From: Streptomyces sp. SirexAA-E
GTDB lineage: Bacteria; Actinomycetota; Actinomycetes; Streptomycetales; Streptomycetaceae
Length of the DNA: 64,000 bases
Assembly: GCF_000177195.2 (NCBI RefSeq)
Contig: NC_015953.1
Location: forward strand, 1,240,001 to 1,304,000
Direction of reading: 5' to 3'
Positions within the stretch are counted from its first letter, which is position 1. Each line of letters starts with the position of its first letter. The position numbers and the translations under genes are program-made. Shown one piece after another: positions 42,680-50,658 of the stretch. The notes beneath the pieces are model-generated. The model did not search any database. It was given only the letters and a program-made list of their open reading frames with translations, and was not told the DNA's origin.

Positions 42680-45508
42680 TCAGCGGTGCGAGGGGAACTC
42701 CACGACCTGCTGGTAGGTCGGGCGGTTCTGCCAGTGGATCGTCTTGTGCCCGATCCCGCCCAGGGGGCGGTGGACGATGGCGTCGCCGCACCACTGCTCG
42801 CCGGCCTTGCAACTGTCGTCGCCCGGATAGACGGTCGTCGCCGGCACCGCCGCCGCCTGCTTCAGGGTGGTCAGCAGCGCGTCACGGCAGGCGCCGAGGT
42901 CGCCGTCGCCGCAGTACGTCTTGGCCAGCGGCCCCCTGACGGGCTGTCCGAGCACCTGGCGCAGGTCCTTGTCGGCGAAGCCCCACCAGCCGTACTGGAA
43001 GGCGGAGCCGCTGTGTGCCCCGCTGGGTCCGTGGCTGGCCGCCGGGGACTCGTCGGTGGCCAGGCTCGCGGTGAACGCCCCGTAGAGGTCGTCACCCAGA
43101 CCGGGGCGGAACTCCGCCTCGACGAGCTTCGGCCACCAGGCGTCCATGATCCGGACCGCGTCCGCGTGCGTGTACGTGTGTGACCCCTCGGCCGTCTCCT
43201 TGCGCTGGGCGCCGGCCGCCCGCCAGGAGTCCAGCTGCTGCACCACCGCGTTCAGCGCCGGGTCGGTGACCGGCTGGGAGCGGATCACCTTCAGGAGCTC
43301 CGGCAGCAGCTGCTCGCCCCGCAGGTCGGTGAGGGCGGCCTCCTCCATGGCACGGGTCAGGGACGCCCGGGTCACCTGTCCGTCGGCGACCAGCGCGGCC
43401 ACCCGGTCGTCGAGCAGGTCGCCCCGGTGCACCGCGCCGAAGCCGAACGCGGCGGCGGCGTAGTCCTTGGCCTGGCGGTTGTTCCAGGAGATGTAGTAGT
43501 CCTGCCCGCTGGAGTGCGGGTGCTCGGCGAACGGGGTGTAGTCGGTGGTGTTGGCCGCCGGGTCGAAGCCCCGCCATTCGTACGCCTTCTCGGCCTTGAC
43601 CGGCAGGGCGGCGTCCACGCCCGGCGCCCGGACCGGGTTCATCCCGCTGTTGTAGTAGGCCGTGGTGCGGGAGTCCGCGTAGAACCAGTTGAAGGCGTAG
43701 TCGATGTGGGAGGCCGCCTGCTGGAAGGAGGCCGCGTCGGTGACGTACGCCGGGTCGTTGAGCAGCTGGAAGCCGATGATCGAGTCGGCCTCGTGGCGGT
43801 AGGTGGTGCGCAGTGAGGTGTAGGCGACGGGCTTGCCGCCGACCGTGGCCCGGTGGGTGACGATGCCGTAGTCGGTCCGCCACACCTGCATGCGGTAGGA
43901 GCCCTTCGCGGTGGAGTCGGCGACGGTGGGCTTCCAGGAGTTGGTGCGCTCCATCTTCTCCATCGGGGCGCAGACGCCGCGGGAGAGGTAGTGGGTCGAG
44001 CTCCCGGACGGCGCGGAGCCGTCCGGTTCGCAGAGTTCGACGGCGTACGTGTCGGTGATGTCCTGGGCGGCCGAGGTGGCGCTCCAGGCGTAGTCCTGGC
44101 CCCGGCCCATCTGGATGTACATGCCGACACCGGCGAAGGAGACGCCGCGGGCGCTGATGCCCGGCCCCTGGAGCTCCTGGAGCATCATCAGCTGGGGCGC
44201 GAAGTAGCCGGTCTGGGGGCCGAAGACCGCGACGGGGTTGCCGCTCGCGGTGTGCTCGCCGGAGACCACCAGGGCGTTGGACATGCCGCGCTTGGCGGCG
44301 CCGTCGCCGGTGCCGGGCAGCGATCCCTCCGGGATGACCCCGTCGTCGAAGATGCCCTGCGCCGGTGCGAGGTCCGCCGGTGCGTCGACCGCGGCCTTCT
44401 TGTTCGTACCCGCCGAGCCGGTGCGGTCGTAGATCAGCGGTTCGGGGGTGACGGAGCCCGCGTCGGGGAGGGCGGTGCCGCGCGCCTGGTCGGGCTTGCC
44501 CGCGTACGGGAAGGAGGTGCCGTCATGGATGGTCAGGACGGCCTCGGGGTCGTCGCGCTGGCGGAAGGACTCCCAGACCCGGGTGCCCTCCTGGAGCCCG
44601 TACTTCTGCTGGGCGGCCAGCAGCGAGAGCGCGGCCTGGACCTCGCCGCCGCCTCCCCCGCCGAACTGCCCGCCGACCACCGAGGCGATCGAGATGAGGT
44701 CGGTCAGCTTGAACGGCTGGATCTCGCCCACGTTGGTGATGGAGTCGATCTTGCCGGTGAGGACGTACTCGCCCGGGAAGTAGCGGCCCTTCTTGGACTT
44801 CTCCCGGTAGGCGTTGATGCCGTCGATGTAGGCCTGCGCGTCGGCCATGGCCTGCTCACCGCGGGCGCCCTCGGTGGTCCTGATCCGCTCGACCTGCGCC
44901 TCCAGGTCCGCCTCGGTGTAGGGGGCCTGCGGCCAGAACTGCTGTTCCAGGCCCTGGTTGGCGAGCGCTCCGCCGGCGAAGGAGGTCAGCTCGCCGCGTC
45001 CGATGTGCCGGAAGAGGTCCATCAGCCACAGCCGGTCCTGCCCGGCGGCGAACCCGGCGCCGTACTCGGTGCCGTAGCGCGTGGTGCCCTTGATGTGAGG
45101 GACGCCGGTCTTCTTGTCACGGGTGATCGTGACGTCCTCGCGGGGCTGGGTGACGGACTCGACCTGGTTGGCGGGGACACCGAACGAGGCGTCGTTGAAG
45201 AAGTCGGTCAGCTTCTGGTCGGTGAGGCCCGTATGACCCGCGACCAGGCCGTTGTAGCGGTCGAGCTGGTCGTCGCTGTGGGCGGGGTGGGTGCCGAAGG
45301 CCTTGTTGCCGAGGATCTCGACGAGGGTGGCGTTGCCGTTCTCGCCGGGCGGCAGGATGTCGGCGCACTGCCCCTGGCAGTGGTCGGTGACGGCGGCGGG
45401 TTCGGGCTGTGCCGCGCCGGCCTGCGGGACCGAGGCGAGCAGAGACGTGCCGAGAGCGAGGACGGCCGCGACTGTGGCGGCTCTGAGCGTGCGGGTGCGT
45501 GGGGGCAT
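42680..45508 (-). CDS. Penicillin acylase family protein (secreted Ntn hydrolase)
   Basis: 942 residues with GGAGGAG before the ATG. Signal peptide 1-32 (ending PQAGAA). The alpha part has DVTITRDKKTGVPHIKGTTRYGTEYGAGFAAGQDRLW (key residues HI-G, YG-AGFA-AQDRLW). The autocatalytic site lies before Ser410 in KRGMSNALVVSG, where the N-terminal nucleophile Ser of the beta chain would be freed. The beta part includes FGPQTGYFAPQ and WNNRQAKDYAAA. Substrates of such streptomycete enzymes are acyl-amides (penicillin side chains, acyl-homoserine lactones, lipopeptides); which one is unknown. The alpha part is longer than in classical enzymes. Confidence 0.9.
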   Translation of the reverse strand: MPPRTRTLRAATVAAVLALGTSLLASVPQAGAAQPEPAAVTDHCQGQCADILPPGENGNATLVEILGNKAFGTHPAHSDDQLDRYNGLVAGHTGLTDQKLTDFFNDASFGVPANQVESVTQPREDVTITRDKKTGVPHIKGTTRYGTEYGAGFAAGQDRLWLMDLFRHIGRGELTSFAGGALANQGLEQQFWPQAPYTEADLEAQVERIRTTEGARGEQAMADAQAYIDGINAYREKSKKGRYFPGEYVLTGKIDSITNVGEIQPFKLTDLISIASVVGGQFGGGGGGEVQAALSLLAAQQKYGLQEGTRVWESFRQRDDPEAVLTIHDGTSFPYAGKPDQARGTALPDAGSVTPEPLIYDRTGSAGTNKKAAVDAPADLAPAQGIFDDGVIPEGSLPGTGDGAAKRGMSNALVVSGEHTASGNPVAVFGPQTGYFAPQLMMLQELQGPGISARGVSFAGVGMYIQMGRGQDYAWSATSAAQDITDTYAVELCEPDGSAPSGSSTHYLSRGVCAPMEKMERTNSWKPTVADSTAKGSYRMQVWRTDYGIVTHRATVGGKPVAYTSLRTTYRHEADSIIGFQLLNDPAYVTDAASFQQAASHIDYAFNWFYADSRTTAYYNSGMNPVRAPGVDAALPVKAEKAYEWRGFDPAANTTDYTPFAEHPHSSGQDYYISWNNRQAKDYAAAAFGFGAVHRGDLLDDRVAALVADGQVTRASLTRAMEEAALTDLRGEQLLPELLKVIRSQPVTDPALNAVVQQLDSWRAAGAQRKETAEGSHTYTHADAVRIMDAWWPKLVEAEFRPGLGDDLYGAFTASLATDESPAASHGPSGAHSGSAFQYGWWGFADKDLRQVLGQPVRGPLAKTYCGDGDLGACRDALLTTLKQAAAVPATTVYPGDDSCKAGEQWCGDAIVHRPLGGIGHKTIHWQNRPTYQQVVEFPSHR

Positions 45509-45730
45509 GCGTGCTCCTCCGGATGGCCGATGCGCGGAGGTTACTGGCGGTACAGACCCCTCGTTAAGATGAACATCAGTCACTTTTTCCGAATCGACAC
45601 ATGCGGTGGCGCCTTCCTCACCATGTCATCTCAGGAAATGGACGCCTTTCGCCTTTCGATGGAGCCGAATCGGGCACTCGTACGTCCATCCCTTGACGCC
45701 GAAGTACCGAGCGACGGAGGTGGCAGTGCT

Positions 45731-46339
45731 ATGGCCGGTTTCCGGAGTCTTGCGAGACAGGTCCGCGATCCACGGGGCGATCTGGCCTTGCGCCGGTATT
45801 CGCTGCGCAAATGCCTGGAGCGGTTCGCCCCCTACGGGCACCGGGCGACCTGGGATCATCTGTGCGCGCGGCACGGTATCGGGCCGGAGGACCGGGCGCC
45901 CGACCCTGAGCGCCTGATCCGGGCCCTGGAGGAGCTGGAGGAGGCGCGGGCGGTCTGGCTCGCGTACGAGACGGGGTTCGCCGAGCGGCGGCGGCGGGAG
46001 AAGCACGACGGGCTGCGCCGGCCGGGGACCTTCGACGACTGGCACCGGCGGACCTGGGGCGGCAGGGACATCGCGCCCTGCGACGACCCGGGGGTCCACC
46101 CGGACGCACCGCTCGCGGAGGTGCTGGACCGGCTGATCGCGGCCCTGGACGGTGAGCCGGGGACGGCCTGCCCGGTCTGCGCGGACCAGGGGATCGTCTG
46201 GCGGCAGGACCTCGAACGTGAACCGTGGTTCGGACCGGTCTGCACCGGGTGCGGCATCGTGGTCCCGCAGTCGGTGCTGACCGGCAGGGCCCTGGAGCGG
46301 GCACGCCGACGGCCCGGGGCACTCGCGTCCGCCGCCTGA
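45731..46339 (+). CDS. Hypothetical protein with C-terminal zinc ribbon
   Basis: 202 residues from the ATG at 45731; an in-frame ATG at 45624 would add 36 residues. The N-terminal half is helical and charged (LRRYSLRKCLERFAPYGHRATWDHLCARHGIGPEDR), the middle contains FDDWHRRTWGGRDIAPCDDPG, and the end has two CxxC knuckles, CPVC and CTGC, 22 residues apart, i.e. a probable zinc ribbon. I do not recognise the family. It is divergent from the penicillin acylase gene with 222 bases between starts. Confidence 0.7.
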   Translation: MAGFRSLARQVRDPRGDLALRRYSLRKCLERFAPYGHRATWDHLCARHGIGPEDRAPDPERLIRALEELEEARAVWLAYETGFAERRRREKHDGLRRPGTFDDWHRRTWGGRDIAPCDDPGVHPDAPLAEVLDRLIAALDGEPGTACPVCADQGIVWRQDLEREPWFGPVCTGCGIVVPQSVLTGRALERARRRPGALASAA

Positions 46340-46348
46340 GGCGTCACG

Positions 46349-46440
46349 GGAACCGGCCGCCGGGAGCGAAGCGCACCGCGTCCGGGGCGGGGAACCGGCC
46401 GCCGGGAGCGAAGCGCACCGCGTCCGGGACGGGGAACCGG
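46349..46440. repeat. 42-bp tandem repeat, 2.2 copies
   Basis: Units start at 46349, 46391 and 46433 with GGAACCGGCCGCCGGG. The first two differ only near their ends. It lies in the 150-base gap between the zinc-ribbon gene and soxR; no gene is visible there. Confidence 0.92.
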
Positions 46441-46489
46441 CCCCGTCCCCGGCGGCCCCCGGTGCGGCGACGCCCGCGTGGACGGCCCC

Positions 46490-47023
46490 TCAGGGACACG
46501 GATCGGCACAGGGCCCGGCCGGGTCCTGGGCGGGGTCCGGCCTCGGCTCCGGGGGCGTCTTCCCGGCCCGGCGCTCCGGCATGAGGCGCGACCCGGCGAT
46601 CTTCTCGCCCGAGATGTCGTCGGGGTTGGAGAGCACGCAGGCCTCCAGCGACAGGCATCCGCAGCCGATGCAGTCCGTGAGGTGGTCGCGCAGCCGCCCC
46701 AACTGCTCGATCCGCTCGTCCAGTTCGGAGCGCCACGCCCGGGAGAGCCGCGCCCAGTCGTCGCGGTTCGGGGTGCGCTCGTCGGGGAGTTCGGCGAGCG
46801 CCTGCCTGATGGTGGCGAGCGGGATGCCGACGCGCTGCGCCGCGCGGACGAACGCGACCCGGCGCAGGGCGTCCCTGGTGTAGCGGCGCTGGTTGCCGCT
46901 GGTGCGGCGGCTGCTGATCAGGCCCTTGGACTCGTAGAAGTGCAGGGCCGAGACGGCGGCCCCACTGCGCGCGGAGAGCTGACCGACCGTGAGTTCGTGG
47001 AGCGTCTGCGGGATCTGTGGCAC
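46490..47023 (-). CDS. soxR: Redox-sensitive transcriptional activator SoxR
   Basis: 177 residues, MerR family. Helix-turn-helix LTVGQLSARSGAAVSALHFYESKGLI at 11-36, dimerisation helix, and the [2Fe-2S] cluster ligands Cys118, Cys121, Cys123, Cys129 in CIGCGCLSLEAC, the SoxR signature. In Streptomyces SoxR responds to redox-active metabolites and activates a few oxidoreductase or efflux genes rather than SoxS. The C-terminal 25 residues after the cluster are Pro/Asp/Ala-rich. GTG start at 47023. I found no clear SoxR box in the window. Confidence 0.92.
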   Translation of the reverse strand: MPQIPQTLHELTVGQLSARSGAAVSALHFYESKGLISSRRTSGNQRRYTRDALRRVAFVRAAQRVGIPLATIRQALAELPDERTPNRDDWARLSRAWRSELDERIEQLGRLRDHLTDCIGCGCLSLEACVLSNPDDISGEKIAGSRLMPERRAGKTPPEPRPDPAQDPAGPCADPCP

Positions 47024-47043
47024 CCCACCGAGCCTACTGGCCG

Positions 47044-47097
47044 GCACCGCGCACCCGCCCACCGCTTCCCGCACCGCGCACCCGCCCACCGCTTCCC
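47044..47097. repeat. 27-bp perfect tandem duplication upstream of soxR
   Basis: Two adjacent identical 27-base units at 47044-47070 and 47071-47097, beginning GCACCGCGCACCCGCCCACC. They lie between the soxR start (47023) and the maoC promoter (47118). Confidence 0.93.
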
Positions 47098-47117
47098 GCG
47101 CCCCGGCCGGTCCGTCG

Positions 47118-47146
47118 TTGACAGGGACGCACCTCCCGAGCATGCT
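47118..47146 (+). promoter_or_regulatory. Probable promoter of the MaoC-like gene
   Basis: TTGACA (47118-47123), 17-base spacer, CATGCT (47141-47146). The -10 overlaps the TetR operator that starts at 47144, as expected for repression. Confidence 0.6.
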
Positions 47147-47160
47147 GAGCAAGCGCTTAG
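47144..47160. promoter_or_regulatory. TetR operator copy 1 (upstream of the MaoC-like gene)
   Basis: GCTGAGCAAGCGCTTAG, containing the 8-bp palindrome AAGCGCTT and extended symmetry CTnAGC...GCTnAG. The identical 17 bases occur at 48342-48358 before the TetR gene. Confidence 0.75.
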
Positions 47161-47219
47161 ACATCACCCTGGAGCGGGACGCTCACAGACGTAGGCACGG
47201 GAAGGCAGGGAGCGGGACC

Positions 47220-47681
47220 ATGGCAGAGCCGAAGATCTTCACGTCCGCACAGGAGCTGCGGGACGCGGTGGGCGAGGAGCTGGGCCACAGCGACTGGCTG
47301 GAGATCGATCAGACGAGGATCGACCGGTTCGCCGAGGCGACCGGCGACCACCAGTGGATCCATGTGGACCCCGAGCGCGCCGCGGCCGGCCCCTTCGGCA
47401 GGCCGATCGCGCACGGCTACCTGACGCTCTCGCTGCTGCCCGTCCTCGTCCCGCAGGTCCTCCAGGTCGAGGGGGCGAAGATGGGCATCAACTACGGCAC
47501 CAACAAGGTCCGTTTCCCCTCGCCTGTGCCGGTGGGCTCGCGGCTGCGCGCCACGGCCGTGCTCAGAAGCGTCGAGGAGGCGGGCGGCGGGGTCCAGGTG
47601 ACCGCTCTCGTCACGGTCGAGCGCGAAGACGGCGACAAGCCGGCCTGCGTCGCCGAGTCGGTGTCGCGCTACTACTTCTGA
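47220..47681 (+). CDS. MaoC family dehydratase (R-specific enoyl-CoA hydratase-like)
   Basis: 153 residues, hot-dog fold. The hydratase motif FAEATGDHQWIHVDPERAAAGPFGRPIAHGYLTLSL contains the catalytic Asp and His (D-QWIH). It hydrates trans-2-enoyl-CoA to (R)-3-hydroxyacyl-CoA in beta-oxidation or polyester precursor supply. The gene overlaps the end of the converging TetR gene by ten bases. Its promoter carries the same operator as that TetR gene. Confidence 0.92.
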   Translation: MAEPKIFTSAQELRDAVGEELGHSDWLEIDQTRIDRFAEATGDHQWIHVDPERAAAGPFGRPIAHGYLTLSLLPVLVPQVLQVEGAKMGINYGTNKVRFPSPVPVGSRLRATAVLRSVEEAGGGVQVTALVTVEREDGDKPACVAESVSRYYF

Positions 47682-48295
47682 GCGCCGACCATGCGCAGGA
47701 CGAGGTCGGCGTAGAGCGTGCCGACCTCGTCGGGCGTCCGGCTGCCCTGGGCGTTGAACCAGCGCGCCACGTCGATGCAGAGCGACAGCACGGCCAGCGT
47801 GGTGCCGGGCACGTCGGGGACGTCGAACTCCCCCGCCCGCACACCCTCGCCGATGATCCCGCGCACCACCGCGTCGGTCTTCCTGCGCAGGCCGACGATC
47901 TCGGCCCGGTGCTCCTCGCCGAGGGCCTCGAGCTCGTACTGCACCACCCGCGCCGTGGTGTGGCGTTCGGCGTGCCAGCGGACGAAGGACCGTACGGCGT
48001 CGGCCAGCCGGTCGGCCGCCGTGCCCTCGCCCTCGGCCGCCGCCTCCAGGAGGCGCAGGGCCCGGTCGTGGCCGATCCTGCTGATCCGGTGGAGCAGCTC
48101 TTCCTTCGTCTTGTAGTGGATGTAGAGCGCCGCGGGGCTCATCCCGGCCCGGCCGGCGATGTCACGGGTGGTGGTCGCGTGGTAGCCGCGTTCGGCGAAG
48201 GCCTCGACGGCGGCGACGAGCAGTCGCCGGGCCGCCTCGGGTGTGACCTCGCTCCACGGCGCGTCCTCGACGCCCGTCTCCTCCGCCGCGCTCAT
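47672..48295 (-). CDS. TetR/AcrR family regulator paired with the MaoC-like gene
   Basis: 207 residues. Helix-turn-helix LLVAAVEAFAERGYHATTTRDIAGRAGMSPAALYIHYKTKEELL at about 25-68; the C-terminal part WNAQGSRTPDEVGTLYADLVLRMV-like end (key residues RWFNAQG) is typical of the branch of fatty-acid-related TetR repressors. Its own start is 47 bases from operator copy 2, so it should be autoregulated and repress maoC. Ends within the maoC stop region. Confidence 0.9.
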   Translation of the reverse strand: MSAAEETGVEDAPWSEVTPEAARRLLVAAVEAFAERGYHATTTRDIAGRAGMSPAALYIHYKTKEELLHRISRIGHDRALRLLEAAAEGEGTAADRLADAVRSFVRWHAERHTTARVVQYELEALGEEHRAEIVGLRRKTDAVVRGIIGEGVRAGEFDVPDVPGTTLAVLSLCIDVARWFNAQGSRTPDEVGTLYADLVLRMVGAQK

Positions 48296-48341
48296 CGCCA
48301 CGTGCCCCTTTCCCCTCGCAGGACGAACACCATACCCCGAA

Positions 48342-48358
48342 GCTGAGCAAGCGCTTAG
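48342..48358. promoter_or_regulatory. TetR operator copy 2 (upstream of the TetR gene)
   Basis: Identical in all 17 bases to 47144-47160 and in the same plus-strand orientation; 47 bases upstream of the TetR start. Confidence 0.75.
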
Positions 48359-48380
48359 GGGGACGGGGCGGGCGCGGCGG

Positions 48381-48671
48381 TCAGAGCTTCTGGAAGGGGT
48401 CGTGCTCGGCGAGGATCTTCTCCAGCCTGGCCTGGTCGACCCGGCTGGAGATCCGCCCCTCCTCCTGGCGGTCCCTGACGATCTTGGCCAGGGTGAAGCA
48501 GGAGGTGACGAGGTAGAGGACACCGACGGCGAGGAAGGCCCGCACCCAGGCGTCGGCGTCGAGGAAGAGGATGCCGAGGGCCACCGCGCCCAGGGCCACG
48601 CCGAAGGACAGGACGGCCTGGCCGTAGAAGGCCGTGGTGCTCTGCTGCTTGACCGAAGTCGTCTCACTCAT
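48381..48671 (-). CDS. YiaA/YiaB family inner membrane protein
   Basis: 96 residues. Two membrane segments (YGQAVLSFGVALGAVALGILFL and AWVRAFLAVGVLYLVTSCFTL) separated by a short DAD turn match the YiaAB two-helix domain. The C-terminus is charged (KIVRDRQEEGRISSRVDQ). Function unknown. An in-frame ATG 12 codons upstream exists but is less likely. It lies 81 bases after the start side of the acyl-CoA dehydrogenase gene's stop and could be its operon partner. Confidence 0.85.
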   Translation of the reverse strand: MSETTSVKQQSTTAFYGQAVLSFGVALGAVALGILFLDADAWVRAFLAVGVLYLVTSCFTLAKIVRDRQEEGRISSRVDQARLEKILAEHDPFQKL

Positions 48672-48752
48672 GCCGCACAGCATCCGGCGCGGCGGCGTCC
48701 GCCGCATCCGTAGGCGTACTCAGCCGGTACTCAGGGCGGCGGGCGGGGCGGC

Positions 48753-49904
48753 TCAGAAGGCGGAGACCCCCGTCAGGGCGCGGCCGATGATCAGCTTCTG
48801 GATCTGGCTGGTGCCCTCGTACAGGGTCATCACGCGGGCGTCCCTGACCAGCTTGCCGACCGGGTACTCGTCGATGTACCCGTAACCGCCGAACACCTGG
48901 AGCGCGTTGTTGGCCGCGCGGACGGCCGCCTCGGATGCGAAGAGCTTCGCGGTGGAGGCGGCGGTCGCGAAGTCCTGGCCGCGGTCGACGAGATCGGCGA
49001 CGCGCCAGGTCAGCATGCGGGCCGCGTCGACGTCCACGGAGATGTCGCTGATCAGTTCCTGGACGAGCTGGTAGCTCGCGATGGACTTCCCGAACTGCTC
49101 ACGCTCGCCCGCGTACCGCACGGCGGCGTCCAGGGCGGCCTGGGCGATGCCGACGCAGCCCGCGGCGACCGACATCCGCCCCTTGGCCAGGGCCGACATC
49201 GCGATCGAGAACCCCTTGCCCTCGGGGCCCATGAGGGCGGTGGCCGGGACGCGGACGTCCTCCAGGACCAGCTCGGCGGTGGCCTGGCCGCGCAGGCCGA
49301 GCTTGCCGTGCACGGTGCGGCGGGTCAGCCCCGGCGCGTCGGCCGGCACCAGAAAGGCGGAGACACCCCGGTGGCCGGGTGTGTCGCCGGTACGGGCGAA
49401 GAGCAGGACGACATCGGCCCAGGTGCCGTTGGTGATGAACATCTTGGAGCCGTTGATCACGTAGTCGTCGCCGTCGCGTACCGCCTTCGTCGCCAGGCTG
49501 CCGGCGTCGGAGCCGGTGCCCGGCTCGGTGAGGCCGAAGCAGCCGAGGGCCTCGCCCGAGGTCAGCCGGGGCAGCCACTGCCGCTTCTGCTCCTCGCTCC
49601 CCCAGGACGCGACGGTCTTGGCGACCAGGCCGAGCGAGACGGAGACGATGCCGCGGACCGAGGAGTCGCCGCGTCCCAGCTCCTCCGTCACCAGGCAGTA
49701 CGCCAGGTGGTCCCCGCCCGAGCCGCCGTACTCCTCGGGGATCGTGAGCCCGAGGAAGCCGAGCGCGCCCAGCTTCCTCACGATCGACCTGTCGACACTC
49801 TCGGCCCTGTCCCACGCGACGACGTGCGGGGTGATCTCGCGTGCGACGAAGTCCTCGGCGAGCTCCCGTACGGCTTCCTGCTCCTCGCTCAGCTCCAGGT
49901 TCAT
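48753..49904 (-). CDS. Acyl-CoA dehydrogenase
   Basis: 383 residues, standard length. FAD and substrate signatures: CFGLTEPGTGSDAGSLATKA, INGSKMFITNGTWADV, and the C-terminal ALQVFGGYGYIDEYPVGKLVRDARVMTLYEGTSQIQ, where the Glu of YEGTSQIQ is the catalytic base of the short/medium-chain type. It oxidises acyl-CoA to enoyl-CoA. It is divergent from a TetR gene, with an operator-like dyad between them. Confidence 0.93.
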   Translation of the reverse strand: MNLELSEEQEAVRELAEDFVAREITPHVVAWDRAESVDRSIVRKLGALGFLGLTIPEEYGGSGGDHLAYCLVTEELGRGDSSVRGIVSVSLGLVAKTVASWGSEEQKRQWLPRLTSGEALGCFGLTEPGTGSDAGSLATKAVRDGDDYVINGSKMFITNGTWADVVLLFARTGDTPGHRGVSAFLVPADAPGLTRRTVHGKLGLRGQATAELVLEDVRVPATALMGPEGKGFSIAMSALAKGRMSVAAGCVGIAQAALDAAVRYAGEREQFGKSIASYQLVQELISDISVDVDAARMLTWRVADLVDRGQDFATAASTAKLFASEAAVRAANNALQVFGGYGYIDEYPVGKLVRDARVMTLYEGTSQIQKLIIGRALTGVSAF

Positions 49905-49923
49905 CCTGTGACACCCCACTTTT

Positions 49924-49940
49924 AATTAGCACTGCTAGTT
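49924..49940. promoter_or_regulatory. Candidate TetR operator between acyl-CoA dehydrogenase and TetR genes
   Basis: AATTAGCACTGCTAGTT: a 17-bp dyad (TAGCA-C-TGCTA core) with one mismatched pair, located 20 bases from the dehydrogenase start and 30 bases from the TetR start. Confidence 0.65.
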
Positions 49941-49969
49941 TTCCCTGCGCAGGCCTTACTATGTGCCGC

Positions 49970-50644
49970 ATGGCCCGACCGCGCAAGCCCCTCCTCAGCA
50001 GAGACCGCATCGTCGAGGCGGCGGGCGCCCTCGTGGACGCCGAAGGGCTGGACGCCGTCTCGACCCGCAGGCTGGCGGCGGAGCTGGGGGTCAGCGGGCC
50101 TTCGCTCTACAACCACTTCCGCAACAAGGACGAGATCCTGGACGCGGTGGCCGACGCGGTCTCGGCCCAGGTCGACCTGTCGATGTTCGAGGAGTCCGAC
50201 GCCCGCGACTGGCCGGCCGCCCTGCACGACTGGGCGGTCTCCTACCGGGCCGCGCTCGCCGCGCACCCGCACATCGTCCCCGTCCTCGCCCAGGGGCCGG
50301 GGCGCCGCCCGGCGGGGCTGCGGGTCGCCGACGCGGTGTTCGGCGCGATGGTCCGGGCCGGCTGGCCGCCCGCCCAGGCGACGTACATCGGGGCGCTGAT
50401 GCGCTACTTCGTCACCGGGTCGGCGCTCGGTTCCTTCGCCCGCGGCTTCGTGGACGACGAGACGGCGTACGATCCGGCCGACTACCCGCACCTGGGCCAG
50501 GCCCATCTGCTGGCCGAGCGCCGCCAGCAGGTCGACGAGGGCGCCTTCGAGACCGGGCTGCGGGCCCTGCTGGACGGCCTGGCCCAGCAGTACGAGCGGA
50601 CGGTCACCGGCCGCACCGTTCGGCGGTCGCCGAACGGCGGCTGA
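49970..50644 (+). CDS. TetR family regulator
   Basis: 224 residues starting MARPRKPLLSRDRIVEAAGALVDAEGLDAVSTRRLAAELGVSGPSLYNHFRNKDEIL (helix-turn-helix around 25-60). The C-terminal domain belongs to the TetR_C class with AARPA-like helices (VLAQGPGRRPAGLRVADAVF). A second ATG three codons upstream (49961) is possible; no clear binding site precedes either, so translation may be near-leaderless. Divergent from the acyl-CoA dehydrogenase gene, its likely target. The ArsR-like gene follows after 14 bases. Confidence 0.88.
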   Translation: MARPRKPLLSRDRIVEAAGALVDAEGLDAVSTRRLAAELGVSGPSLYNHFRNKDEILDAVADAVSAQVDLSMFEESDARDWPAALHDWAVSYRAALAAHPHIVPVLAQGPGRRPAGLRVADAVFGAMVRAGWPPAQATYIGALMRYFVTGSALGSFARGFVDDETAYDPADYPHLGQAHLLAERRQQVDEGAFETGLRALLDGLAQQYERTVTGRTVRRSPNGG

Positions 50645-50658
50645 CGCATCCTGGACCC

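Noticed and set aside
42680..45508. Secondary-metabolite cluster suggested by the penicillin acylase homologue
   Set aside because: No PKS, NRPS, beta-lactam or tailoring genes are adjacent; such acylases are common as stand-alone secreted enzymes.
43853..45730. Long upstream extension of the zinc-ribbon protein frame
   Set aside because: The extension is antisense to the penicillin acylase gene; only the part after 45624/45731 has its own start and composition.
46349..46440. 42-bp repeat as CRISPR or attachment site
   Set aside because: Only 2.2 direct contiguous copies without spacers; no recombinase in the window.
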